Positions 8,882 to 19,598 of a DNA stretch of 36,068 bases are shown piece after piece. Position 1 is the first letter of the stretch, and the number at the start of each line of letters is the position of its first letter. The stretch lies in contig JADDIW010000023.1 in NCBI GenBank assembly GCA_018136815.1, positions 1 to 36,068 of the forward strand. Reading direction: 5' to 3'. The stretch is from Isochrysis galbana (taxonomy: Eukaryota; Haptophyta; Isochrysidales; Isochrysidaceae). Below the pieces are notes generated by a model. The model was not told the DNA's origin, did not search any database, and saw only the letters and a list, made by a program, of their open reading frames with translations. Position numbers and translations under genes: made by a program.

Positions 8882-10076
8882 CGCCGGCCTGTACACGCAT
8901 CGAGAGGTACGCAACAATCGCCGCACCGAGTCCGCACCATAGGACTGAGGTGCACACTTGTGTGGAGCGTCGCGATTGAGACCACCAGTAAAGACCTGCT
9001 GTCGTGGGCTCCTCGATCATCGGGCGGAGCGGCACCTGCCTGACAGGCACGTCCGCAGGCTCGTGGCTGAAAAGTTGGCGGTCTGGCTTCGCGATTAGGT
9101 TTGGCAGCGGAGTAGCTAGACTGTTGAGTCGCACCATTAGCTGCTTGACTTCTCCAATCACTCTAGGAAAAGGTAGTCCCGCAGTAGACGTGAAGCGTTC
9201 GGCAATCGTGCGCGCGGCATCAGCCCAAGTGACAGCGGCATGCACGTCCATTGTATTGCCTGCAGACACACCAACTGCCCTCATGACGTTCAGGTCGCGG
9301 GCGGCGTCCTTCAGTCGCGAGTCACGCTCAGCATCTTCCTTGGTAAAATCGGAGCACGCAAGTGCAATGGATGCGCGCGCGCGAAGGAGAAGTGCCTGAG
9401 GCTCGAGCGCATCGATCTCAAGCGCGGCGCTGGCGTCCATGCGAGCGAGCCCGTAGTGCGCCTTCGACCTCTCGCTGCCAAACCACAAGGCGGCAAGCCA
9501 CAAGCAAGCAGCTGCCCTCCCCAACAATAACGAGATCAGTCGAGGGGCCTCCTCTTCATTCGTGGATCTGGCAAGGTCGAGCGCTTTGCTCCAAGATGAG
9601 ATCGCCATTTCGATCCGATGACCCTTCTCGACAGAGCTGGCAACGCTGGAAGCGGCCATCAAGTAGGACCTGGTGTCCCGTTCGTGGTCAACGATCAGCT
9701 GTGCGACCGATTCCTGCCTCGTCGAGCCCGGCTCGGAGGACTGGTGGCGGACGAAACTGCTGATACTTGGCGCAATTGCTGTCGGGACGGTGGGGGGTAG
9801 CGAAGCTGAGCTGTGTTCGCAGTGAATGCGTGGCCTGCTCGGAGACCGTAGGAGACGTGGGTGCTGATGGCCGCCACTGGCAGACTCCACCCCATGCAAA
9901 GCTTCTGCTTCTGAAGAGGCTGAGGGCGGTGGGGAGGTGCCGCCGCCGGAGGGCTCGTACGAGCGTTCATTGATCCCGGCCGATGCGCCGTCTGCCCGCT
10001 GTGCTTGCAGCGCCCGCACATCTCTCCCGGGAGAGGAGGGGGCGTGGCTTCTCTCGAGATAAGAGGGAAGCGTCAT
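8859..10076 (-). CDS. TPR-like protein with C-terminal membrane anchor
   Basis: A single open frame of 405 codons with an ATG at 10076-10074. Residues 1-125 are low-complexity and probably disordered. Residues about 125-290 are mostly helical and carry TPR-like pairs: MAISSWSKALDLARSTNEEE, SLLLGRAAACLWLAALW, GLARMDASAALEIDALEPQA and LLLRARASIALACSD, in which the A-L-E-x-D-x-L-E-P pattern is typical of TPR helix B and its turn. Residues about 373-394 form one hydrophobic helix (VLWCGLGAAIVAYLSM) followed by a short tail, which suggests a tail-anchored protein facing the cytosol at an organelle membrane, as in FKBP8- or Tom-type TPR adaptors. No catalytic domain is seen and no specific ortholog is claimed. 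The 3' end is duplicated and a LINE inserted about 150 bp beyond it. Confidence 0.7.
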   Translation of the reverse strand: MTLPSYLERSHAPSSPGRDVRALQAQRADGASAGINERSYEPSGGGTSPPPSASSEAEALHGVESASGGHQHPRLLRSPSRPRIHCEHSSASLPPTVPTAIAPSISSFVRHQSSEPGSTRQESVAQLIVDHERDTRSYLMAASSVASSVEKGHRIEMAISSWSKALDLARSTNEEEAPRLISLLLGRAAACLWLAALWFGSERSKAHYGLARMDASAALEIDALEPQALLLRARASIALACSDFTKEDAERDSRLKDAARDLNVMRAVGVSAGNTMDVHAAVTWADAARTIAERFTSTAGLPFPRVIGEVKQLMVRLNSLATPLPNLIAKPDRQLFSHEPADVPVRQVPLRPMIEEPTTAGLYWWSQSRRSTQVCTSVLWCGLGAAIVAYLSMRVQAGELDPALT

Positions 10077-10684
10077 GCTCAGAGCGAGCGGAGTCGAGTT
10101 GACGAGCGGACGGGCGCGCGAGCGGGCTCGCGGAGAGGGGAGGGAGGGGAGGAAAGGGGGGGGGGGGTGGCAGGGAGGGAGGGAGGAAGGGAGGGAGGGG
10201 GGCCCCGGAGGAGGGGGAGGGGGGAGGGTGGTGCTATTGGTTGGCCTCGCGGGGGAGAGAAGGGAGGGGGCGGAGAGGGGGGGGCGCGGAGAGAGAGAGA
10301 GAGAGAGAGAGAGTCTCGCGCGCGGGGGGGACGATCTCCTCTCTTCTCCCCTCCCCCTCCCCGCGCGGGGGGAGCCGCCGTCTGTTCCTCCGCGCGTCCT
10401 CTTTCCGTCCGCCGGCGTTGCAACCTTCCCCGAGAGTTCGTCTCGTTCAGCAATCTCCGCCGACGGGAGATGCGGCGGCGGCGGCGGCTCTCATAGGCGG
10501 CTCGCGTGGGCCTCCGGGGAAACACGGTCGGTTTCTCGAGCCCGTCTCGCCCGATTCGAACGAAGGCGGGGAGAATTCCACCAGAGAGACGGCGGCAACG
10601 GACAGAAGGCGGGCGGGCTGGCCGAGGCTCGCCGCTCGGAGGTCGAAACGCAACCGCAGACGGCGATAACAGACATCTCGAGCC

Positions 10685-10763
10685 GAGATGGGGTTGCAGC
10701 TCGGAGGTGGAGGTCAGCGGCAACCGACATGCTGCGGAGATGAGGTTGCAGCTCGGAGGTAGA
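10685..10763. repeat. Direct repeat pair, 27 bp, 52 bp apart
   Basis: Copies at 10685-10711 and 10737-10763 share GGTTGCAGCTCGGAGGT with two mismatches elsewhere. They lie upstream of the divergent TPR gene and could be regulatory or chance repeats. Confidence 0.7.
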
Positions 10764-10857
10764 GAGAAGGTCGGCGGCCACGAGCAGCGTGACGAGCGCC
10801 CGCCAACGAGTCGTGAGACGATTTGGGCCTCCGAGAAGACTCGGACGTCTTGCCAGC

Positions 10858-10859
<2 letters not shown>

Positions 10860-10890
<31 letters not shown>
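10860..10890 (+). repeat. Poly-G run of 31
   Basis: An uninterrupted homopolymer that can form G-quadruplex structure. It faces a run of 23 C at 11030-11052, about 140 bp away. Confidence 0.9.
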
Positions 10891-10891
<1 letters not shown>

Positions 10892-11029
10892 GGGGGCGGT
10901 CTAACGTCTACCTAACCAAGTCTAACGTCGACCTAAAAAAATGGTCTTGAAGATGACTACTACGCTGCTCACCTTCCGCTGCGGTCCACACCCGACGTTG
11001 CCTTGACCCCGCCCTCACTCCCCTTTTCG

Positions 11030-11052
11030 CCCCCCCCCCCCCCCCCCCCCCC
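11030..11052 (+). repeat. Poly-C run of 23
   Basis: An uninterrupted C run, complementary to the poly-G run at 10860-10890. Homopolymer lengths this long are uncertain in any assembly. Confidence 0.9.
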
Positions 11053-12239
11053 TCGTTCCTTTTTGCTCTTGCTCTTTGTTCGGTTTCGGGGGGTCGTCTG
11101 TTTTTTTTCGACGGCAAAAGATTCACACCTAGACCTAGACACGCCAGCGGAGACATCACGTCGATGTATACCGGAGTGCGGTGGGAAGACCCGCAGCCGA
11201 CCCTAGAAGAGGATAACATATAACATAGCGACCGAAGATACCGCTATCTTGGCTTCATTGCGAAGCTACTACGTATGGCGTATGGCTTTGCTCAGCGAGA
11301 AGCGAGAAGAGGTCTCAAGGCGCGGAGCCCCTTCTTCACGAGCTAACGCAACGTCAGATACCGACGAGTCATAGGTCCTTCTTGGACAAGCCTATCGGTT
11401 ATTCGGAGATCATTAGGGCGATACGACAAATGGCGAAGGGTAGGGCGGTCACTCACTCTTTTTAACCACTATTTTCCTCCTGGGAAAAAAACACGGGGCG
11501 ACGGAAGAACCACTCGGAAAACTATGGAAACAAAGGAGAAACTAATGGAACGGGAGGGGGCGAGCGCTGGAGGAACGGAAGGGAATCGGCGAGCGCGGGA
11601 GACTCTCCGACCCTCTCTGGCCAAGGGAACAAGGGAAACGCCGCGAAGACGTGGGAGAATGGAAGGGAGGGATCTCAGCTGTGCGTCGTATGCGCGGGAA
11701 CTCGGGGCGGGAAGGGAGGAGAGGAGAGGGGTGTGGGGAAGACACAAGACACGCTCTAAAGATAGGGCGCGCTGCGAAGAGCGAAGAGGGGATGGAGGCA
11801 GGGCGCGGGAAAGTAGGCACGCTCTAAGGGTAGAGCGTGCGGTGCGGTGCGGCTCCCTTTATCCACGACAGGGCAGGTCTCAAACGAAACTCTGGACTCT
11901 GGCCTGTCGGCCTGTCCCTATGCTCGAGTGGGAAGAGTAGCTCGGTCACTCACTCATTTGAACCACTGTTTCCCACCTCCCCTGGGTGTCCAAGGATTCC
12001 TCAGGGTCCCCCCCTACCTGCCCCGCCAACTCCCTCCCCTCCCGCCCCACGAAGGGCAATGGCGTCGGTGAGGGACCCCCCCCCGCGCGCCACTCCGAAC
12101 GCTGAGGGCGCCAAGAAGTGGCCGTCGGCGGCCGGCGGCGGGAGTTTTCTTTTTGGCGCGCCGTGATGAGGGAGAAGGCACGCGGCGCGCGTTTTGTTTT
12201 CGCCGACGAGGCGGATCGGCCCCCCCGCGCCCCCCCCCC

Positions 12240-12242
12240 CCC

Positions 12243-12296
<54 letters not shown>

Positions 12297-12462
12297 CTCT
12301 TCTCTCTCCCTCTCTTCTCTCTTCTACTTTCTAGTCTTCCCTCTCCCTCTCTTCCGCCTTCCCCCCACCCCCTCTCTCTCTCTCCCCCCCCCCCCCCCTC
12401 TCTGTCTCTACTCTCTACTCTCTACTCTATGCTCTCTCTCTTCCTCTCTTTTCTCTCTTCCT

Positions 12463-12522
<60 letters not shown>

Positions 12523-12683
12523 CTCTTCTCTCTCCCTCTCTTCTCTCTTCTACTTTCTAGTCTTCCCTCTCCCTCTCTTCCGCCTTCCCCCCACCCCCTC
12601 TCTCTCTCTCCCCCCCCCCCCTCTCTGTCTCTACTCTCTACTCTCTACTCTATGCTCTCTCTCTTCCTCTCTTTTCTCTCTTC

Positions 12684-12726
<43 letters not shown>

Positions 12727-12790
12727 CTCTTCCCCCTCCCTCCTCTCTTCTCTCTCTCTTCTCCCCCTCTCTCTCCCTCTCCCACCCCCT
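12240..12790 (+). repeat. CT microsatellite block with an internal tandem duplication
   Basis: Pyrimidine-only DNA, mostly (CT)n. A unit of about 225 bp that includes TACTTTCTAGTCTTCC (12325 and 12551) and TCTGTCTCTACTC (12401 and 12623) occurs twice, so the tract grew by large-unit duplication as well as slippage. It lies directly 5' of the glucosylceramidase start and may sit in its promoter or 5' leader. Confidence 0.9.
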
Positions 12791-12914
12791 CTCAATCTTC
12801 CCGCGCGCCGTGCCACTCTTACTCTCTCTCTTCACCGCTCCTGCCCCCCTGCGTTCACTCACGTAAACAGCACTGACAAATCTATACCCACGCCGATCTC
12901 CTGAGCGCCGGCCC

Positions 12915-15900
12915 ATGCTCCCGCTGCTCCTCTGCGTGCCATGCGCGGCGCCGCCGCTGCTGCGCTGGGTGCAGACGGCGAGGGCGGGCGAGGCGCTGAC
13001 ACTGCTGGCGGAGCAGCAGCCAATCCGCTTCGGCTACGCTGCCCTCGACGCAGCTGAGCCCCAGGGAGCAAGCGAGGGTGAGGAGAGAGAGAGAGAAGGG
13101 AGGGAAGAGAGGGGAGGGAGGGAGGAGAAGGAGGGGAGGGGAGGGGAGGGGAGGCGAGCTTGGGAAATAGGGAGGGAGGGAGAGGGGGGGACGGGGAAAG
13201 AGACAGGGAGGAAAGGAAGGAGGAGGAGGAGGGAGAGAGCGGAAGCGGGGGGGGGAGGGAAGGCGGAAAGTGCGCAGCGAGCGTGGGATGGAGGCAGAGA
13301 GCTAAGCGGAGGCAGAAACGGAGACAGAGAAAAGGAGCGGGAGGAGTGGGCGAAGCGAGGAGGATGGATGATTTCATGAAGGGCAAAGTAGAGCAGGAGA
13401 GGGGTGACAGCAGTGAGAACAAGGGAGGTGAGCTGATTGAAGGCGGCGAGGGAGGGAGAGTTGCGAGAATGACAGAGAGGTAGAGGAGAGGAGGGCGGAA
13501 GGCAGGGAGAGGGGGTGGCGCAAACGAGGGAGCAGGGAGATGCAGCACGCACGTAGGCGCCGATGAGTGTATTCGAGAGGGGACTAATGGCGTCCAGCCA
13601 TTCCTCCTCGGAACCCGTCTTGCCTTCTATTCCATTGCCGCATTTCTTTTCCCTCCGCATGCGCGCTTCAGATAATGCAGCCCGCCGTCAGCTTGACTCG
13701 TCGGGAGCGCAAATCCGCGTGGATGCAACGACCAAGCACCAGGAATTCGCCGGCTTCGGCGGTGCGTTCACTGAGGCATCGGCGATTAACTGGCGTAAGC
13801 TTTCCGACGACGACCAGGCGGAGTTGATCCGGCTCTATTTCTCGGATCCAACTGAGGGCGGGATGGGCTACACTATGGGCCGTGTGCCGATCAACTCGTG
13901 TGACTTCTCTCCTGCCACGTATTCGTTTGACGAGGTTGTGGGCGATGTGGCGCTCGAGCACTTTGATGACGAGGTCAAGGTGAGACTCGGAGGAGAGGGG
14001 AGGAATCCAAGACGTTCCGGTCGCGAAGTCTGATGATCGTGGCTATCGACGCTGGAGTTTTTAGCTGTGGTACTTGCGTGAAGGTGCAATCAAGGGGCGT
14101 GAATGAGCGTAGGATTGGGCAGCGCGCGGTACAGGCTTGGTGCATCATAGGCGTGAGTGGTCGTGCACAGGCTCCTTTGGCCCGGGAGCCTCGTCGCCCG
14201 AGCCACCCGCTTGGCCCCGTGCCTCGTTCCCATCTGCCCTCATCACCTTTTTGCTCCTGAACCCACCCTTTACCGCTGCCTCCTGGCCGTCTGCAGCACG
14301 ACATGGACAACGGTATGATCCCAATGATCCTCGCGGCACAGAAGGAGGTGGCGCATCGCGCGCACAAGTTGGGGCTGAGCTCCGAGCAACTCACGCTTCG
14401 CCTGCTCGCATCCCCGTGGTCGCCGCCTGCGTGGATGAAGCTGCCCGTTTACGGCGTGCCCGGTACGCTCCGCACCGAAGCCCGCTTACCTGCCCAGCAC
14501 ATCGTCGTCATCGTCCGCCCAACCGTGAGAGCGCTACCCCACCGCGTTCATGCTCCCGGTTGCTGCGCCTAGGTGACGACGGCAACGGCGTACGTCTCGC
14601 TACCGCCTCGGCCAAGCCCAACGGGCTCGACCCGGCGTATGCAGGCTCTTGGGCCGCCTACTTCTCGCGTTGGCTCTCGGCCTACCAAAATCACGGCGTC
14701 GGGCCATTCTGGGGGGTGACCGTGCAGAACGAGCCTGAGGCGGTGGGAGCACGCCGTGCCGCACAACCGCCGCAACCCCCCTGCTTCCCCTTTCCCCTTC
14801 CCCAGTCACCCCTTGCCTCGTGGCCCCCACCCACTCCCCACTTCACTTTCTTCTACCTCCTGCTCCTCGACGGCCCCGCCCCGTCATGCCCTGCCCTGCC
14901 CTGCCCTGCCCCGCCGCCCCCACCCCATCGCTTGCCCGGCGCACAGACGGCTGGTTGGGAGGCAATGCTCTACACGCCCGACTACCAGGCGACTTTCGTC
15001 GCCGAGCACCTAGGGCCGACGCTCGAGAAGGACCACCCTGAAGTCAAGATCATCGGGTGTGCATGTGCCTTGCCGGCGCCTGACTTCGGGTCCGCGCGGG
15101 CGCCTACCCGGCTGGCGTGCGCCTCAGGTTCGACCACAACAAGGATCACGTGCTCGAATGGGCCGAAGCGTTATACGCAAACCCCAAGGCCAAGGCGTAC
15201 CTCGCTGGAGTTGGCGTCCACTGGTACGGCGGTCTCAACACACAGAACCTTCATGTGCGCGCGCATTGCATCTGGTATACACATCTTGCCGCGTGCCAGC
15301 ACCCATCCACACGCCGCCGCCGTGCAGGACACGCATGCACTCGCGCCCGAGAAATTCATCCTCGCGACGGAGGCCTGCAATTGCGTCGGCAACGTCGTTT
15401 TCAAGTCGCCCAACGTCGCGGCCTGGTGGCGGCGCGCCGAGCGGCTGGCCATTGATATCCTTGAGGTGTGGGGGCCGCGCCCGCACGCTCACGTGCCCGC
15501 CTCGCCTCCACTGACCCTCTGCCTTGTCCGTCACCCCCCAGGACCTCCGCTACTGGACCGTCGGCTGGATCGACTGGAACCTCCTCCTGGATGCGACAGG
15601 CGGGCCCAACCATCTAAAGAACCTGTGCGACGCCAACATCATACAAAACGCCGACAAGAAGCTAGGCGAGGACACGTTGATTAAGCAGGCAGGCCTGTCC
15701 GTTTGCCCGACCGCCGCCACGGCGCGCCCCTCGTCGCCTCTCGTCGCTCACTGATCCGCTACCCAGCGCCCCGCAGGCTTCCTTCTACTACATGGGCCAC
15801 TTTTCACGCTACATCATGCCCGGCGCAAAGCGTGTTGGCGTCACGCAGACGATCGAGACGGAAGTTCCGCCCCTTGCGCCGTCCGACATCAAGAATGGCG

Positions 15901-18021
15901 CCGCGCTACTATTCGCGCCGTGTGACCCCGAGAGCAAGGTTTGTGGGCCCTCGGCGCCCGACCCTCGGCGCTCTAGGCGCGTTGTGGGCCCTCGGCGCCC
16001 GACCCTCGGCGCTCTAGGCGCGCCCGTCTCGTATGGCGTGTGCCGCCGCCAGCAATCGCCGACGAGGTCGTTTCCCATGCGTGAGCCGCCGCCCGCGCCG
16101 TAGGTCCAAATGTTCAGCTTGGATAAGGGCGGTGGCTCAGGGCTTCAAGGCCGCTCGCTGGTTGCGGCTGGCACGAACGAGGCGCCCGGCTCGGACGGAT
16201 TCAACATTGGCGGCGAGTGCGTGGAGTTTTGCCTCTCGGGTAAGTAAGATCACCACGGTGCCCTGCCGTTTCCCGCCATACGCGACCGCCGCACCGTGCC
16301 CCCGCCCCGGCAGGCGAGTGCTGGTTCCCCAAAGTCCAGCTGTGGGCGTGCGCGCCCGGCTACTCGACGAGTGGCAGCGAGCCCATCCACGGCGGAAAGG
16401 GCAACCAGCAGTGGGACATCACTATCGTCAAAGGCGGGGCACAAGTAAGCATCGTGGCGCGCGCCCCTCCGCGTGCTACCCCATACGCCCTGGCCCGGCG
16501 TCGCACGCGGGCTACTCTGTCGGGCGGCTGCAATAGCACCTCTCCTGGCCGGCTTCACCTCCCGAGCCCATCCCCCTTCCTGCACCCGCCGATGGATCCC
16601 TCTCGCAGCTTCGTGTTGTGGGTGACGGGACGACGCCCGCCGAGCCCTCGTGCCTCACTGCCATCAACACGGCCGGCTGGGCGGTCGACCTCGACGCGGG
16701 GGTCCAGGCGACTGCCGCGCAACTCCAGGTACGCGCATTGCACGCCACCTCTAGGCCTGTTGCCCGATGAGCTCAGCGTGCAACGTCGATGCGCCGCGCT
16801 GCGTCGACCCTTACCTTGCCCCACCGGCGTGATGTTCGCCTTACGCTATCTCACTCCCGCCCACGAGCCCGCATCCCAATACCATACCTCCTCCCGGCCG
16901 CACAGCCATGCAAGGAGCAAGGTGATCCGTCGCAGACATTCATCCTGGGCGGCTCCGGCGAGGGGTCCGGGCTAGCGGACGGCTCATTCACCGTCTCGAC
17001 GGCTGCTGGCTTCGTCGGCATCGAGGGCAAGACGGATCTATGCATGCAGCCGCAGCTCGAAAAGCTTCCCCACGTCGACGCCGTGCGTTCGCCCGCTCCT
17101 CGAGCCCGGGCGTGTATTGCTGTTCATGTCGGGCCGCAGCACTTCCCTGCGAGCGCTCCGAATCGGGTGAAGGCTGTCTGCCCGCATCCGTAGGTTGCGT
17201 TTGAGAACCCAGACGGCTCGATCGCGCTCATCGCGATGAACACCAATGACAAGGAGGTCAATTTCACACTTGTCGACCAGACCGCAGGCCTCGAGGCACC
17301 CCACACCTTGCCGGCCCACTCGATCCACACGTATCGCTGGGGCGGGCCCGCCCAGAGGCACCCCGCCGAGTTGGATGCCGAGGAGCTTTCGGCCGCTGAA
17401 GCACAGGTGGCGCCGGCGGAAGCTACCGTGGCTCCACAAGTGACGCGCGAAGCAAGTGCGCCTGCTGTGGACACCGGCGCAGGCGACCGCGCGGCCGCCG
17501 CCGTTGCTAACCCCGCGTCGGATGACGATGCCACGGTGAAAGCGCAAGGTGCTGTCGCGCCGCGCTTGGACATGGGGCAGAATGTCGCCTCGAGCGTCAA
17601 GTACGACATCGAGAGCCCAGCGATCTTCGGTGTCAAGGAAGTAGACGGCACGCTGAACCCTACATATGTTGAGTATGCGGTCGCCACGGAGCAGTCGGCA
17701 CTCGCAGGCGAGACGCTTGCACCCGATGCGCAAACACAGCTCGCAACAGCTACGGGCTCCATCGGCGACCGCGACACGGCGTCGCAAATTTCGGAGGTGC
17801 CGCTGCTGCTCGCCGCGGCCGCCGCCATTGTCGTCTTTGGAGCGGTGCGCCTCGCTGCCCGCGTGCGCTCAAACCCGGACAGCGTAGCGCCAGTTTTCTC
17901 TGCCTTCCCGGAGGCAGTTGCGGCCGCCTCGAGCGCTTACAAGCGCCGTAGTGTGCCTGAGGAGGAGGCGATGCTGGCGGCCTACTCCCGCTTCGAGGAA
18001 GGGGCGGCGAGCGGCTTTTGA
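12915..18021 (+). CDS. Membrane-anchored GH30 glucosylceramidase with lectin-like insertion
   Basis: Fourteen exons, 960 codons: 12915-13077, 13672-13979, 14297-14462, 14573-14742, 14947-15056, 15128-15254, 15328-15465, 15542-15688, 15777-15938, 16104-16239, 16314-16444, 16609-16728, 16906-17082, 17194-18021. All phases agree. The family is clear: FAGFGGAFTEAS, RVPINSCDFS, LLASPWSPPAWMK, VTVQNEPEA (acid/base Glu266), GVGVHWYG, ILATEACNC (nucleophile Glu363), VGWIDWNL and PAHSIHTYRW. The reaction is hydrolysis of glucosylceramide or related beta-glucosides. Exons 10-13 (about residues 498-685) interrupt the C-terminal beta domain with a Cys-rich segment containing VQLWACAPGY and GNQQWDI, resembling a ricin-type QxW trefoil. 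After the GH30 fold comes an Ala-rich stalk, one transmembrane helix (about 887-906) and a short tail, so a type I membrane protein is likely, with the catalytic part on the lumenal or outer side. The hydrophobic N-terminus may be a signal peptide but is short and uncertain. Intron 8 has a GC donor. Confidence 0.88.
15941..16022 (+). repeat. Perfect 41-bp tandem duplication inside intron 9 of the GH30 gene
   Basis: Units 15941-15981 and 15982-16022 are identical. They lie wholly within the intron at 15939-16103 and do not affect the exons. Confidence 0.95.
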
Positions 18022-19200
18022 GAGGCCTTCTTGGGCAGGGGCGGCAAAAGCGCATTGAGTCGACTAGATCATTGCTACGACGCTGCTAAAGAAAGCAAAG
18101 GCACCCTCACCGCGGCGGCATGCCACGCACGTGTGGCTATGTCTTGCACCAGCTCCGGGCCAGATGGCGCAGTGTCACTCCTTGGACTACCCGAGCCGTT
18201 GCGTTGTGGTTCCGCATCAAGGACGCGGGGCCAATCAGGGCAGAGCCATCTTCGAACACCTTTGCGAGCGACAAGAAAGCGTGCATGCTGCGTTGCTCGC
18301 ATCAACCCTTCAATTATCCTCATCAACGGCCGTTGTCTTGCGGCGCCCCTGATATTCTCTGCTTGTTACAAAAAACATCGGGCGCATGCTGTCGGCAAGA
18401 TTTATGATAGTGGTGTGTGTGGCAGCGTTGTGACGGGCTTGCGGCAGTGAGCTATTTGGGCACCAACTTCCTCAGTCCCGCCGCCTCAGCCATGACTCTC
18501 TTTGGACGTGCTGTGGTATGTATCTCTAGCTCAGCGCCATCAAATCTCAGTCTTAGCCTTTACATACTCGGAAGGCTGCGGTCTGGCATTTAGCTCATGC
18601 TGCACACGGCGGCATGCGAAGAACCAAGAACAATATCTTACCCACAAGAAAAAATCGTTGCGTCCCGTTCCGTCGATAGTCCCGCCTTTGCCTTTGCCCG
18701 CCCTCTTGTTTCCATCGATAGTCCCCATTCCCATTCCTGCCCCCGCCCCCCTCCTTCTCCTTCCCCATCCCCGGGCATCGAGGACATAAGCCATGATACG
18801 GGGATTGCCCTTCTTTGGAGCTCGCGAGCGGCGAGGAGGAGACCATTGAGAGCGTCTTGCCAATCCACACCCGAGGTGAGTGAGCCGGGCGCCACGAGCG
18901 ATGAGGTAGACTGAAGGTCGGAGGATCGCGACGCGTGGCGTCGGAGAGTAGAGACGAGGCTAGCTAGCGAGCTAGTGGGAGAGAGGGTGCGTGAGAATGA
19001 GAGCTTCTTAGGTCCGAGGTAGACACGGAAGACTACAGCGAATGGACTCAAAAAAGTCTATGGCAACAGAGCCACACAAACTAAACCAAACGGGGCGAAA
19101 ACTAACCACACCTGGACGGACGGCCAAGCGTCGGCACCAGGGCAACTTAGCAACGCGCAGACATGCGACAGAGGGGTCGGCACAACGAGGGCAGATCTCG
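18022..19200. other. Intergenic region after the GH30 gene
   Basis: Contains the GH30 3' flank and no gene I can support. A minus-strand frame of 137 codons at 18638-19051 starts at an ATG, but ends in Gly-Glu-rich text from a C-rich tract and matches no family I recognise. A short repeat containing TCGATAGTCCC occurs near 18672 and 18715. Confidence 0.4.
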
Positions 19201-19208
19201 TTGGGGAG
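19201..19208 (+). repeat. MITE target-site duplication, left copy
   Basis: TTGGGGAG, identical to 19591-19598 and immediately outside the terminal inverted repeat. Confidence 0.85.
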
Positions 19209-19590
19209 CCCGGATGGGACAACAGGTACAAGGTCAACAGGTTTCGGGGGCCTATTCCTATCAAGAGGACCTATTGACAGGTCGCAATAGGTCCGTAACA
19301 GGTCAAAATAAAACTCATTTTACTAATAAGATAGATGTATGAGTATGTGATGTATATTATGAATATGATTGGCTTCTGACTTCTGAGCTAAGTTACTAGG
19401 GAGAGGAAGGGATCCGAGATGATTTGGGCGTGGCTACGATAGCGGTACCTATAGTATAGGCCTATAGCCACGCGCGAGGCGAGAATATTGAAAGGTTTTT
19501 TTTTACCTATTACCTATTAAGAGGTAACTGGTCTGGTAGGCCTCTTGACCTCTTAATAGAACCTATTAGAAGCCTATTGTCCCATCTGGG
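19209..19590. mobile_element. MITE with 18-bp terminal inverted repeats and 8-bp target duplication (hAT-like)
   Basis: The left end CCCGGATGGGACAACAGG (19209-19226) pairs with the right end CCTATTGTCCCATCTGGG (19573-19590), with two mismatches in 18. Both ends are bordered by TTGGGGAG. The 382-bp element has no coding capacity and is more AT-rich than its surroundings. It carries many AGGT/ACCT subterminal motifs (ACAGGTC, AATAGGT, ACCTATT), which are common transposase-binding features. Eight-bp duplications are typical of hAT transposons but also occur in a few other superfamilies, so the assignment is tentative. Confidence 0.82.
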
Positions 19591-19598
19591 TTGGGGAG
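19591..19598 (+). repeat. MITE target-site duplication, right copy
   Basis: TTGGGGAG, identical to 19201-19208. Confidence 0.85.

Larger units (their letters stand above)
10077..12914. other. Long low-complexity intergenic region
   Basis: No supportable gene. It holds GA/GGA-rich DNA (about 10130-10320), a 27-bp direct repeat at 10685 and 10737, facing poly-G and poly-C runs, and a diverged direct repeat (CGGTCACTCACTC at about 11446 and 11943, each followed by an AACCACT-TTT stretch). A related pair starts CACGCTCTAA near 11751 and 11818. The pyrimidine block runs from 12240. The many open frames follow the base composition and are not genes. Confidence 0.6.

Noticed and set aside
10545-10560. 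GTTCGAATC on the minus strand, like a tRNA B box
   Set aside because: No A box at the proper distance and no acceptor or anticodon stems could be formed.
10005-10743. Several overlapping frames of 160-220 codons
   Set aside because: They translate GGA/GA-rich low-complexity DNA into Arg/Gly/Glu repeats in all frames, with no conserved domain.
12118-12876. 252-codon frame of Ser-Leu repeats
   Set aside because: It is translated CT microsatellite.
13563-14033. Separate gene starting at the ATG at 13563
   Set aside because: Its first 36 codons are intron sequence. The GH30 similarity begins after the acceptor at 13671 and joins in phase to the exon at 12915-13077, which carries the family's N-terminal strand.
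15941-16022. 41-bp repeat as a coding repeat
   Set aside because: It lies wholly inside an intron defined by GH30 continuity on both sides.
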